Source of the DNA: Planctomycetota bacterium
GTDB taxonomy: Bacteria; Planctomycetota; GCA-2746535
Direction: 5' to 3'
Assembly: GCA_002746535.1 (NCBI GenBank)
Contig: NVWA01000033.1
Span: 1 to 63,806 of the forward strand
Length of the DNA: 63,806 bases
Position 1 is the first letter of the stretch, and every line of letters begins with the position of its first letter. The notes below the pieces were generated by a model. It saw only the letters and a program-made list of their open reading frames with translations, was not told where the DNA came from and searched no databases. Made by a program: the position numbers and the translations under genes. Shown piece by piece: positions 44,205 through 53,100 of the stretch.

Positions 44205-45029
44205 ATGAATGATTTATCGTCTCAACTATTTGTTGAATTATCTCATAATTTAAATGAGCGTCAGGCAAGTTTCAGCTCTTATAATTTTCTAAATTGGGAA
44301 AAGGGTCAGCAGATGCCTATGCATCAACATGATCATCTGCAATTGATCCATGTCTTGGAAGGGGAGCTTGAGATTGATTATGGTTTTGGCTGGCAGGTCC
44401 TACAAAAAAATCAAGTACATGTGCTGCCACCTTCCTTCGATCATCAAATTAAAACACGTATTGGACATCGCCAATTTGGAATTAATTTTTCTAAAGTGGC
44501 ATCTGCAACAGGCTTACTAAAAGAACTCTTGCAGCTTTTTGAGAAGCCAGGCGTCTATCCTTTTGTATTTCAATCAAGATGGAAAAAAGTTTTAAAATCG
44601 AAGGCTTATTCATCAGTAGTCATGTCTGAATTAAAAGCTGTACGTTGTATAGAAGATTATTGTTTTGCTTTGTTGGATAGTATTCTGAAGGATAACTTTG
44701 ATCCGATATATCAAAAAATAGAATCCTATTTAGAAGAGCATCTATTAGATCATACGCCGGTGGATACTATTGCAGAAGCATTAAATATGAGTCGTTCTAC
44801 TTTACAACGTTATGCAAAAAAGTTTTATGGTTATGGAATTGCACATGTGCATGAGGGGTTAAGAATGAAAAAAGCAAGTGACTATTTGCTTGCTACAAAT
44901 CGGCGTGTATCGGATATCGCTGAACTCTTAGCTTATGATGATATCTATCAGTTTAGTCATTCCTTCAAACGACATATGGGTCTGTCTCCATTAGCCTATA
45001 GAAAAAAGAATGTATTAGACATTCTTTGA
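44205..45029 (+). CDS. AraC-family transcriptional regulator
   Basis: A 274-residue regulator. The cupin-like sensor (MPMHQHDHLQLIHVLEGELEIDYG, VLPPSFDH) binds a small ligand, and the C-terminal helix-turn-helix pair (IAEALNMSRSTLQRYAKKF; VSDIAELLAYDDIYQFSHSF) binds DNA. Complete at both ends. It is divergent from the alpha-toroid gene and is the obvious candidate for its regulator. Confidence 0.92.
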   Translation: MNDLSSQLFVELSHNLNERQASFSSYNFLNWEKGQQMPMHQHDHLQLIHVLEGELEIDYGFGWQVLQKNQVHVLPPSFDHQIKTRIGHRQFGINFSKVASATGLLKELLQLFEKPGVYPFVFQSRWKKVLKSKAYSSVVMSELKAVRCIEDYCFALLDSILKDNFDPIYQKIESYLEEHLLDHTPVDTIAEALNMSRSTLQRYAKKFYGYGIAHVHEGLRMKKASDYLLATNRRVSDIAELLAYDDIYQFSHSFKRHMGLSPLAYRKKNVLDIL

Positions 45030-45517
45030 ATTGAACCATTAGAGTTTGTGGCATCTATGCGTGTTATGATAAAGGTGAGGTGGAAGAAAATGCTGATTCG
45101 CTCTAGGCACAGATGTCTTTGAGCTCCCTTGTTATGATGAAAAAGGCCAATTGAAGGCCTAAAACCCCTTTTTTTAATCATAAGTCTTTTTATACCTATA
45201 TCTCCTGTTGGTCCGACCCAAAATAACATATAGTAAGTAATGGTAATCAATTTTGAAAATGATAAACTCGTCTCGCCTATACTTATATCGATATAAGCGC
45301 AGGGCGAAGAACTAATGCTCTTGAGTCTTCCTACGGGTTAAAGAAACAATTGGCAAAAAATAATTTTGAAAATAGCTTTATTTTTATCAGTAGGTTAGCA
45401 GGTGCTTAAGATCAATAATAATTTGTAATAAAACCAATGGGCGATTGTTAATATGAGTGATGTACCTGATTTTGATAAAAGATAATAACTTTTAAAGCAA
45501 CCTACTAGGAGAAAAAA
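45030..45517. other. Intergenic region with a weak terminator
   Basis: About 490 bases without a credible gene. An AGGCC/GGCCT hairpin (45144-45160) followed by a T-rich run is a weak terminator for the AraC gene. The rest should contain the promoter of the secreted protein at 45518. Nothing else is recognised. Confidence 0.5.
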
Positions 45518-47308
45518 ATGATAAAGAGAAAAATAGTATTTGTTCTTATTGTATTATTTGTCACTGCAAATGCGTATTCCCAGGCAATTAACCCATGGGT
45601 CGCTTCAGATAAAAAATATAAAGATGGTACGGCTACTCCAAATCTATTCTCAATGGAAAAATTTCATCAGAGTCCTCATTTCAAAGATTTAGGACCAAAA
45701 GAGTTTTGCCTAAAATTCTTTGATATTTTTTATGATGGTAGAAGAAAAAACTGGGGTGATTTTAAAAAGGGATTGTCTCACTGGTCTCATACGGGTCAGG
45801 AGCCAAGAGCTACTGAAAAGTCCATTGAGTATGACCCGATTATTTTATTTAATGTTTTTGGAAATGGCTATTGTGGCATTCAATCGGGCATGATGGAAGG
45901 CGTCTTTCAATCAAGGCCAGGTGGAACACCAGGTAAACCTCTTCTTGAAGCTAGAAGATGGAATTTGGCAGGTGGCTTTCATTCAGTATGTGATGTCTTC
46001 TATGAAGGTAAGTGGCACTATTTCGATATTGACCTTGGTGGTTATGCTGGTGATACTAAAAAAGGTATTTGGTCTATTCCTGATGTAATGAATGACCCTG
46101 ATGGATATCATGGAAGCAAAACATCCATTAAGTCTCCCTATTTCTTTAAAGCTGATGCTAATGGGGCTTGGGTATCATCTAGCTTGAAAGGAAAAAAGGC
46201 ATACTCTTTTAAAGATAACCACATGGTTGGTCATGAGATGACTTTTACTTTAAGAAAAGGTGAAACCTTTACTAGATATTTCTCTCAGGCTAAAAAGGGA
46301 GCAAGCTTCTATACACCTTTTACAAAAAAGGTCACGAAAAATGCTAAAGGGTACAGTGAGTTGGTATATACGCCAAATGATTTCAAAAACGATGCTATAA
46401 GTATTGATGGAGATGAAGTGATTACTGTTGTCAGATCTCCTTATAATATTGTTTCTTCTAAAGTGGAAGCATCAGGAAAGGTCTTTTACTCTATTGATCT
46501 GGGTCTTTCATGGCATTCGCTTCCAGCTGACGGATTGGTAAAGGATGTTGTTAATCGATGGGATTACCTATTGAAAGTAAAAGGTGGAAAGCTAAATAAA
46601 GTGACAACAATTAGTATGCTTTATCCGGGTTCTCTTCCACGTGTTGGCAAATCAGCCACTCAAATGAGTATAGAAAAAATGGCTGACTATCAATCTCTAA
46701 CCTGGTATGCAGATTTTTCTTCTGCTGAAGCTATAGCTAAGTGGGGTACAATAGAAAAATTAAAATACAAGTCTAAAGAACTTAGTGGCTCTTTTACAAA
46801 AGGACAACTCTCTGGAAATGGCTCCTTAACGATACCTGTTACTGCTCCTAAAGGTACAAAGTTAGTTAAATTATCTGTTTGTGTAAAAGGTGGTCAGTCG
46901 ACAAGTGCAAGACCTAATGAGTTTATTGAGCTTTATATTGGAAAAGAGGGCGCCTCAAAATTGATTGATAAATCAGTTGACTGCAGCTCATGGGGAGCCA
47001 ATGGCAAGTATAAGGTAGAGCATGGAGCGGTAAATGTAAATGGTTCTTTGGCCTTTGAGCCTGCTGATAAAATGGAGATTAAAGTTAAGGTAACAGGTTG
47101 GGGGTATCTAAAAGGTATGAGAGTTTTTGTATTCTTTAAACCTATAAAAGCATCTTCCGTTGATGGTGAACTGATCGTTACGCATGGCTATGATGGAAAA
47201 ACTTTTTCAAAAACGATTAAATGTAAAGATATAGGTTCCACCCCAATTACCTATTCAACGCCAGATGGTGCCAAAGAGAATGATTTCATTAAAATGGAAG
47301 TAAAATGA
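45518..47308 (+). CDS. Secreted transglutaminase-like protein
   Basis: A 596-residue exported protein. A signal peptide (residues 1-22, VFVLIVLFVTANAYSQ) precedes a transglutaminase-like core: Cys119 in GNGYCGIQ, His155 in GGFHSVCDVFYEG and Asp170 in WHYFDIDLGG form the expected triad. The C-terminal half (from about 260) is beta-rich with sandwich-like repeats (SLTIPVTAPKGTKLVKLSVCVKG). Such bacterial proteins may cleave or cross-link peptides or bind wall or mucilage. AGGAGAAAA precedes the ATG, and a strong terminator follows. No partner gene is seen. Confidence 0.7.
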   Translation: MIKRKIVFVLIVLFVTANAYSQAINPWVASDKKYKDGTATPNLFSMEKFHQSPHFKDLGPKEFCLKFFDIFYDGRRKNWGDFKKGLSHWSHTGQEPRATEKSIEYDPIILFNVFGNGYCGIQSGMMEGVFQSRPGGTPGKPLLEARRWNLAGGFHSVCDVFYEGKWHYFDIDLGGYAGDTKKGIWSIPDVMNDPDGYHGSKTSIKSPYFFKADANGAWVSSSLKGKKAYSFKDNHMVGHEMTFTLRKGETFTRYFSQAKKGASFYTPFTKKVTKNAKGYSELVYTPNDFKNDAISIDGDEVITVVRSPYNIVSSKVEASGKVFYSIDLGLSWHSLPADGLVKDVVNRWDYLLKVKGGKLNKVTTISMLYPGSLPRVGKSATQMSIEKMADYQSLTWYADFSSAEAIAKWGTIEKLKYKSKELSGSFTKGQLSGNGSLTIPVTAPKGTKLVKLSVCVKGGQSTSARPNEFIELYIGKEGASKLIDKSVDCSSWGANGKYKVEHGAVNVNGSLAFEPADKMEIKVKVTGWGYLKGMRVFVFFKPIKASSVDGELIVTHGYDGKTFSKTIKCKDIGSTPITYSTPDGAKENDFIKMEVK

Positions 47309-47336
47309 ATAGCAGGCTACTTTGTAGTCTGCTATT
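47308..47336 (+). terminator. Strong terminator hairpin
   Basis: AATAGCAGGCTAC and GTAGTCTGCTATT form a 13-bp stem with one mismatch around a TTT loop, starting at the last base of the transglutaminase-like stop. Confidence 0.75.
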
Positions 47337-47373
47337 AGTAAATTGCCTTAGAAGTCATCTAGGACGATAGATT

Positions 47374-47392
47374 AAAGGTCTGTCCCTTAAAA
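47374..47392. repeat. Dispersed 19-base motif copy
   Basis: AAAGGTCTGTCCCTTAAAA, the consensus form of the motif also at 42148, 42381, 43068 and 63003. Confidence 0.65.
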
Positions 47393-47563
47393 TATTTAAA
47401 ATTTCTTAAAAACCACAAATCGCCGGCTCGTTTTGCAAAATAGTCTGATAACAACAATTTTGAATTCTCAATACTTACTGTATACTATCCAAAGATGTTA
47501 TTCTTCACTTTTGATAAATAATAAATAGTGATGTTTCTAACTTTATATTAAGGAGGACAAACC

Positions 47564-47815
47564 ATGGATGAAGAAATGCAAGACCCAATTGATAAGGCCG
47601 TACTTAAACGAGCCATGAAAGCATTTCGTAAACGATTAAAGACATTTCGTTTGGACGATGAATCTGGTCTTAACCAAAGTGCATTTAGTAGCGGAAAAGT
47701 TTCAGGAATTGTCGCAATCAAAGCTCCCGATTATTTCCCTAAAGAAGTCTGGGATGAACTTGTTAAGCAGGGAAGACTGCTTGAATCGGATTCTATGTAT
47801 GAATTAAATGATTAA
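47564..47815 (+). CDS. Small conserved hypothetical protein
   Basis: An 83-residue protein. It starts after a near-perfect AAGGAGG site and is clearly coding. PIDKAVLKRAMKAFRKRLKTFRLDDESGL and APDYFPKEVWDELVKQGRLL look like a small protein I associate with planctomycete and verrucomicrobial genomes, of unknown function. It is highly charged, with a basic helix (KRAMKAFRKRLK) that could bind nucleic acid. No operon partner. Confidence 0.7.
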   Translation: MDEEMQDPIDKAVLKRAMKAFRKRLKTFRLDDESGLNQSAFSSGKVSGIVAIKAPDYFPKEVWDELVKQGRLLESDSMYELND

Positions 47816-47893
47816 GGTGGAGTCAACTACCGTACTCACAGGGTCAGGGTTAAGTATTAATTAAGGTCTGCCATTTGTTTTTGTGTTTCTCGC

Positions 47894-48235
47894 TCATACT
47901 TTTTTAACAAACAATGACTTTAATTGCATAGTGCCGATACCATCAATTTTACAATCGATATCATGATCGCCTTTTATAAGGCGAATGTTTTTTACTTTAG
48001 TGCCAACTTTAACGATAGCTGATGAGCCTTTGACCTTTAGATCTTTTATGACGACAACACAGTCGCCATCTTTAAGGATATTGCCATTCGTGTCTTTTAT
48101 TTCTAAGTTCTCATCCATTTTTTCAGAATCTGGATTTATTTCCCATTCGTAAGCGCATTCTGGGCAAACGTAATTGGTTCTATCCTCGTATGTATATTCT
48201 GATTGACACTTCGGGCAATTGGGTAATTCAGTCAT
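47894..48235 (-). CDS. yjdM: YjdM/PhnA-family zinc-ribbon protein
   Basis: A 113-residue protein with an N-terminal zinc ribbon (CPKCQSEYTYEDRTNYVCPEC) and the C-terminal PhnA beta-barrel domain (VKDSNGNxLxDGD-type: IKDTNGNILKDGDCVVVIKDLKVKG shortened here, plus GTKVKNIRL, IDCKIDGIG). Length and layout match YjdM exactly. The old name refers to phosphonate use, but the true function is unknown. Monocistronic. Confidence 0.9.
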   Translation of the reverse strand: MTELPNCPKCQSEYTYEDRTNYVCPECAYEWEINPDSEKMDENLEIKDTNGNILKDGDCVVVIKDLKVKGSSAIVKVGTKVKNIRLIKGDHDIDCKIDGIGTMQLKSLFVKKV

Positions 48236-48311
48236 TACGTTAAATTCCTTTAATAATTTTTTTTTTTAAAATAGTTATGTTTATTGTTCTTTTTAATTTA
48301 AAGTCATTTTT

Positions 48312-48932
48312 TTATTTTTTAGATTTGTAAAAACCGAAAAAGATTTTAGCTATAATTGTTGCTTGCTTTTCGCATTCTTTTTTTGATAGGGGAGCAGCAT
48401 TTTCAAGAATTTGTGGCCAAAAGGATACGGTTTTGATCATACCCATTAACTGGTTCGTTACATAACTTGTGTCGGGAAAAGATAAACACTTATCTTTCTT
48501 GGCTTGATTTAACCATTTCATTAATCCGTTTTCTGTATTGCGAAATTCATTGAAAGCGTCTTTAGAAAGGGTAGGTGAGCGAATTAGCTCAACTAACACT
48601 AGCCGGGCCAGCTTTAGGGTTTCCGTTCTGCTAAATACTTCTATTTGTGTTTTGATGAATTTTTTTAATTGTTTTTCGGGAGGAATATTTGGTTCATAAT
48701 TCATGGTGTTTGCTGCACATGCTGTTTTTAATAAGCACGTTAAAATTTCTTGGAACAAATCCTCTTTGTTCTTGAAGTGATTATAAACGGTTCGCTTTGA
48801 TACCTTTGCGCGTTCAGCAATACGATCTATGCTTGTCATGTCATAGCCATGTAATTGAAATTCTTCTATGGCGGCTTCAAGAATATCGTGCCGTTTGATT
48901 TCGGAAAGTTTTAGCTTTTCTTCAGTTGTCAT
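48312..48932 (-). CDS. TetR-family repressor of the efflux locus
   Basis: A 206-residue TetR regulator: helix-turn-helix MTSIDRIAERAKVSKRTVYNHFKNKEDLF at residues 31-59, ligand-binding helical C-terminus of the usual length. It is divergent from the efflux genes, and a perfect 19-bp palindrome lies between them at 48994-49012, 62 bases from its start and 34 from the adaptor start. It should repress the pump and itself until a drug-like ligand binds. Confidence 0.9.
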   Translation of the reverse strand: MTTEEKLKLSEIKRHDILEAAIEEFQLHGYDMTSIDRIAERAKVSKRTVYNHFKNKEDLFQEILTCLLKTACAANTMNYEPNIPPEKQLKKFIKTQIEVFSRTETLKLARLVLVELIRSPTLSKDAFNEFRNTENGLMKWLNQAKKDKCLSFPDTSYVTNQLMGMIKTVSFWPQILENAAPLSKKECEKQATIIAKIFFGFYKSKK

Positions 48933-48993
48933 ATTATTTTATTGTCTGTTACTTTTTTCATAAAAAAATAATTGCTTTCTCGGTAAGTTATAT

Positions 48994-49012
48994 AAACTAC
49001 ACCGTGTAGTTT
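48994..49012. promoter_or_regulatory. TetR-type operator
   Basis: AAACTACACCGTGTAGTTT: two 9-base arms around a central C, perfect, in the TetR/adaptor divergent gap. Confidence 0.8.
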
Positions 49013-49045
49013 ACTTAATTTGGTAACAATTATCAAGGATTTATT

Positions 49046-50167
49046 ATGCGATTTTTAACATTCACACTCCTTTCATTGATCATGCTTTTGAATTTACCTG
49101 CCTTGCAAGCACAACAATCTCCTGTCAAAGTATCTTCTGTTGTTGTTGAGGATAAAACGGCCAAGAGAATGATCACAGGTAGTTTGATGGTAAAGGATGT
49201 GGTAAAAATTGCCAGTGAGGAAGCCGGTATCATTATTCAGGCAGATTTTCGTCAAGGTGATATAGTAAAGAAAGGTACCGTTTTATATAAGATAGATGAT
49301 CGGAATTTACAGTTAGAGTTGGAAAAAGCAAAAGCTGAATTAGCAAAGTCCAAAAGTCTTTATGCGCAAAAAATTATTGAAACTAAATATTCAGAAAAAG
49401 AATTACTTAGAAGAAAGAAGGCTCTAGAGAAGACCCCAGGTGTGATTAGTGAAAATGAATTCTCAAAATTTCAAAAAGATTTTGCCATTGCTAAAGAAGT
49501 TTTGAATATGGCGAAAATTGAAACAGTATTAAGTAATATTAAAATTAAAACGATTAACAAGCACTTGAAAGATATGGTCATTAAAGCACCATTTGACGGT
49601 CTATTAAGAGTGAAAGGCAAAGAGGTTGGTGAGTGGGTCAGTAAAGGTGAGATGGTTGCCGTGGCCATTGGTTTGAATAATTACGAGGCGCATTTTGATA
49701 TACCTCAATCAGTTCCATTGCAAAGCATCATTAAGATCAAAGAAGTTGAGGTAAGTATTAAGGGGGTTAGCAAAACTTATGTGGCTAACCAGTTTAAATT
49801 TATCGCAGGCGTTAATGCAAATTCTAGAAACTATACAATTGCAGGTTTGATCAAAGGGCCATCTTTGGATTTAATCTCTGGTAGAACAATTAGCACATTC
49901 ATTCCATTGGGTATTAAGAAGCCTATGATTAAGATTAATAGCAATGCCATTATTAAAGATCCGGCGGGCTACTTTGTTTATAAGGTAACACCTATGGGAG
50001 ATAAAAAGGTAGTGGCTATGCAAACACCCATTAAAGTTGAATTTATTGAGGGCAAGTTCCATTACTGTACATCAACTATGCTCAAAACAGGTGACAAGGT
50101 GGTAACCGAAGGTAATGAGAGATTAAGACCAATGGCGGCTATTATGGTGATTGGAGTAAAAGAATGA
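49046..50167 (+). CDS. RND efflux periplasmic adaptor (membrane fusion protein)
   Basis: A 373-residue AcrA/MexA-type adaptor. A signal peptide (residues 1-23, ending LQAQQ), a split lipoyl domain (GIIIQADFRQGDIVKKGTVLYKIDD and later IKAPFDGLLRVKGKEVGEWVSKGE), an alpha-hairpin between them (about 80-160) and a C-terminal beta-barrel/membrane-proximal domain. There is no lipobox Cys, so it may be soluble or anchored by association. It overlaps the pump gene by 4 bases (ATGA), giving coupled translation. It bridges pump and outer-membrane channel. Confidence 0.9.
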   Translation: MRFLTFTLLSLIMLLNLPALQAQQSPVKVSSVVVEDKTAKRMITGSLMVKDVVKIASEEAGIIIQADFRQGDIVKKGTVLYKIDDRNLQLELEKAKAELAKSKSLYAQKIIETKYSEKELLRRKKALEKTPGVISENEFSKFQKDFAIAKEVLNMAKIETVLSNIKIKTINKHLKDMVIKAPFDGLLRVKGKEVGEWVSKGEMVAVAIGLNNYEAHFDIPQSVPLQSIIKIKEVEVSIKGVSKTYVANQFKFIAGVNANSRNYTIAGLIKGPSLDLISGRTISTFIPLGIKKPMIKINSNAIIKDPAGYFVYKVTPMGDKKVVAMQTPIKVEFIEGKFHYCTSTMLKTGDKVVTEGNERLRPMAAIMVIGVKE

Positions 50168-53100
50168 GTCTTATTCAAAGATCAATCGAACAGCCGATAA
50201 CCGTATCTGTTGGAATTTTGATTGCTTTATTAGCTGGTGTGATTGCGATTACAAGAGTTCCTGTGCAAATGACACCTGAAATAGATGACACCATTATAGC
50301 GGTGACAACAAGTTGGGAAAATGCGAGCCCTCAAGAAATAGAGTCAGAGGTGATTGATAAGCAAGAGGAAAAATTACAAGGTTTAGCAAGTCTTAAAAGT
50401 ATCAGCAGCATTAGTGAAAAAGGAAAGGGACAAATCCGGTTAGAGTTTTCGACGGGTACCAACAAAGAAGATGCCTTGAGAGAAGTTAGCGATAAACTGA
50501 GAGAAATCCCTGCCTACCCTGACAATGTTGATGAGCCAGTGGTAGAAGCTTCTGATCCAGAAACAAATGATTTTATTGCATGGTTTTTATTAAAAACAGA
50601 AGATGATTTTGATATTCAATCTTTACAAGATTTTACACAAGACCGTGTCAAACCTATTTTAGAAAGGACGCCTGGTTTATCAGAGGTTAATGTGTTGGGA
50701 GGGCGTGAAAGAGAGGCTCAAATAATCTTTGATCCAAATTTGTTAGCTCAGCATAAAATTAGTATAAGTGAATTGACTAGAGTTTTAAGAAATTCGAATA
50801 AGAATATATCTGCAGGTGCCTTGCAGCATGGGAAGTATGACTTAAGAGTTCGTACTGTTGGAAGATTTAGTTCTCCAGATGATATTACTAAATTAATCAT
50901 TAGACAAGATCAGAATGGTAAAGTTGTCTTGGGTGATTTGGCTATTGTCAAAGAAACCTATAAAGAGCAGACAGGATTTGTTCGAAACAATGGCAGAACC
51001 GTTTTGGCCATAAATTTTCAAAGAGAACCCGGAAGCAATGTGATCGAGGTGATGAAAGCATTAAAAGCTAGTGTTGAAGAAATCAATCAGCCCGGTAACG
51101 TTCTTGATTCATACGCTAAAGCCCATCATATCAAAGGGCTTAAATTAGTTCAAGTTTATGATCAAACTGATTATATTGATCAAGCGTTTAGTTTGGTGCA
51201 AAGTTCCATGTTATATGGTTCTGTTTTGGCGACTATTATTTTAATGATTTTTTTAAGATCATTTTCGGCGGTTGGAATTATCGCCATATCGATTCCGATC
51301 TCTGTGATAGGGGCCGTTGTTGGCATGGTTATCTTAGGTCGAAGCGTGAATGTGATTAGTCTGGCAGGAATGAGCTTTGCCGTTGGTATGGTGGTAGATA
51401 ATGCTATTGTAGTTCTTGAGAATATATATCGACATGCAGAAATGGGAAAATCTAAAGCAAAGGCAGCCTATGATGGAGCTAAAGAAGTAGGTGGTGCCGT
51501 ACTTGCTTCAACTCTTACGACGTTGCTCGTTTTTATACCAATTCTGTTGGTTCAAGAATCTGCCGGTCAATTGCTTCGGGATATTTCGTTGGCCATTGTT
51601 GTTTCAGTTGGCTTAAGTTACATCGTTGCTATAACGGTAATTCCATCAGGCGCAGCCATGTTTTTAAAGCCTAAATCTAAAAAAGAAGGTAAGCAAAAAA
51701 AAGGCATCTTTATTTCTTTTGCCGGTTTACTTTCATCTATCGTTTCATGGATAAGCGAAGGAACAATCAAAAGAATCGTTTTTGTTTTAGTTTTTAGCGT
51801 AGCAACATTTTTTGGTATTATTTATTCTATCCCACCAATAGATTACCTGCCTACGGGCAATAGAAATTTAGTATTTGGTGTTATCTTGCCACCGCCGGGT
51901 TTAAATGTAGAAGAGTTTGATCAGATGGCTCAAAAGGTTGAGGATAAAATCAGACCTTATTGGGAAGCTAATGGCAAACCAGATCAAATAGCCAAATTGC
52001 CGGAAGTTCCTTCTGGTTTTATGCCGAACTCTCCAAAAGTAAGGCCCCCCGCTGTCAAGCATTATTTTATAGTCGCCTTCCCTGGTATGTTGTTCCATGG
52101 TGGTATATGTGCTGATGAAAAAAAGGTCGTTGATCAGGTGGCTTTATTTAATAATGCCACATCCCAATTTGTTTTGCCAGGTGTATTCGGTTTTGCATTT
52201 CAAGCACCATTGTTTCGGTTAGGTGGTAATTCTGGAAGTGCTATCAAACTTGATTTTACAGGTACGGATCTTAAAAAAGTAACACCATCGGCTCTTGCCA
52301 TGATGGGTACATTAATGAAAAATTATGGTCCGATGTCAACTAGGCCAGATCCTAGTAATTTTTATACACCCACGCCTGAGCTACAAATGAAACCTAATCA
52401 AGACCAATTGTCACGGTATGGAATGACGACAAGTGATTTAGGCGAAATTATGCAAGCTTATAGTGATGGTCTTTTTATAGGGGAATATATTAAAGATGGT
52501 GAGCTAATAGATTTAAAATTATTATCTTCGAAGTCAGTTGATAGTAAAGACGTGAGTTTCTTGAATGATATTCAAACTGCTACGCCAACAGGTCAAGTCG
52601 TCAATTTGAATTCTCTTGGAAGTTTGAGTTGGTTAAGTGCACCAGAAAAAATTAAAAGAGTGAATAGGCAAAGAGCTGTTACTTTAGAATTTACGCCACC
52701 TGCTGGTGTTCCACTACAGGGAGCAATTGAATCTTTGCAAAAACATGTGGAAGAGCTTAAACAGGCTGGCGGTATTGCACCAGGAGTTAGCGTTGAAATT
52801 GCTGGTTCTGCAAGCAAATTGAATGAAGTTAAAAATGCTCTTTTAGGTGATGGTACTATAAAGGGATTAGTAACAAGTGCCATGTTCTTAGCATTATTGG
52901 TCGTTTATCTTTTAATGTGTGTATTGTTTCAGAGTTGGATTTATCCCATGGTGATTATGTATAGTGTACCACTCGCTACTTTTGGTGGGTTTTATGGGTT
53001 ATCTACCTTAAGTGCTTGGTCTAATCGAGATAGGTATATGCCCGTTCAAAATTTAGATATTTTGACTATCCTGGGATTTATTATTTTAGCAGGTGTTGTA

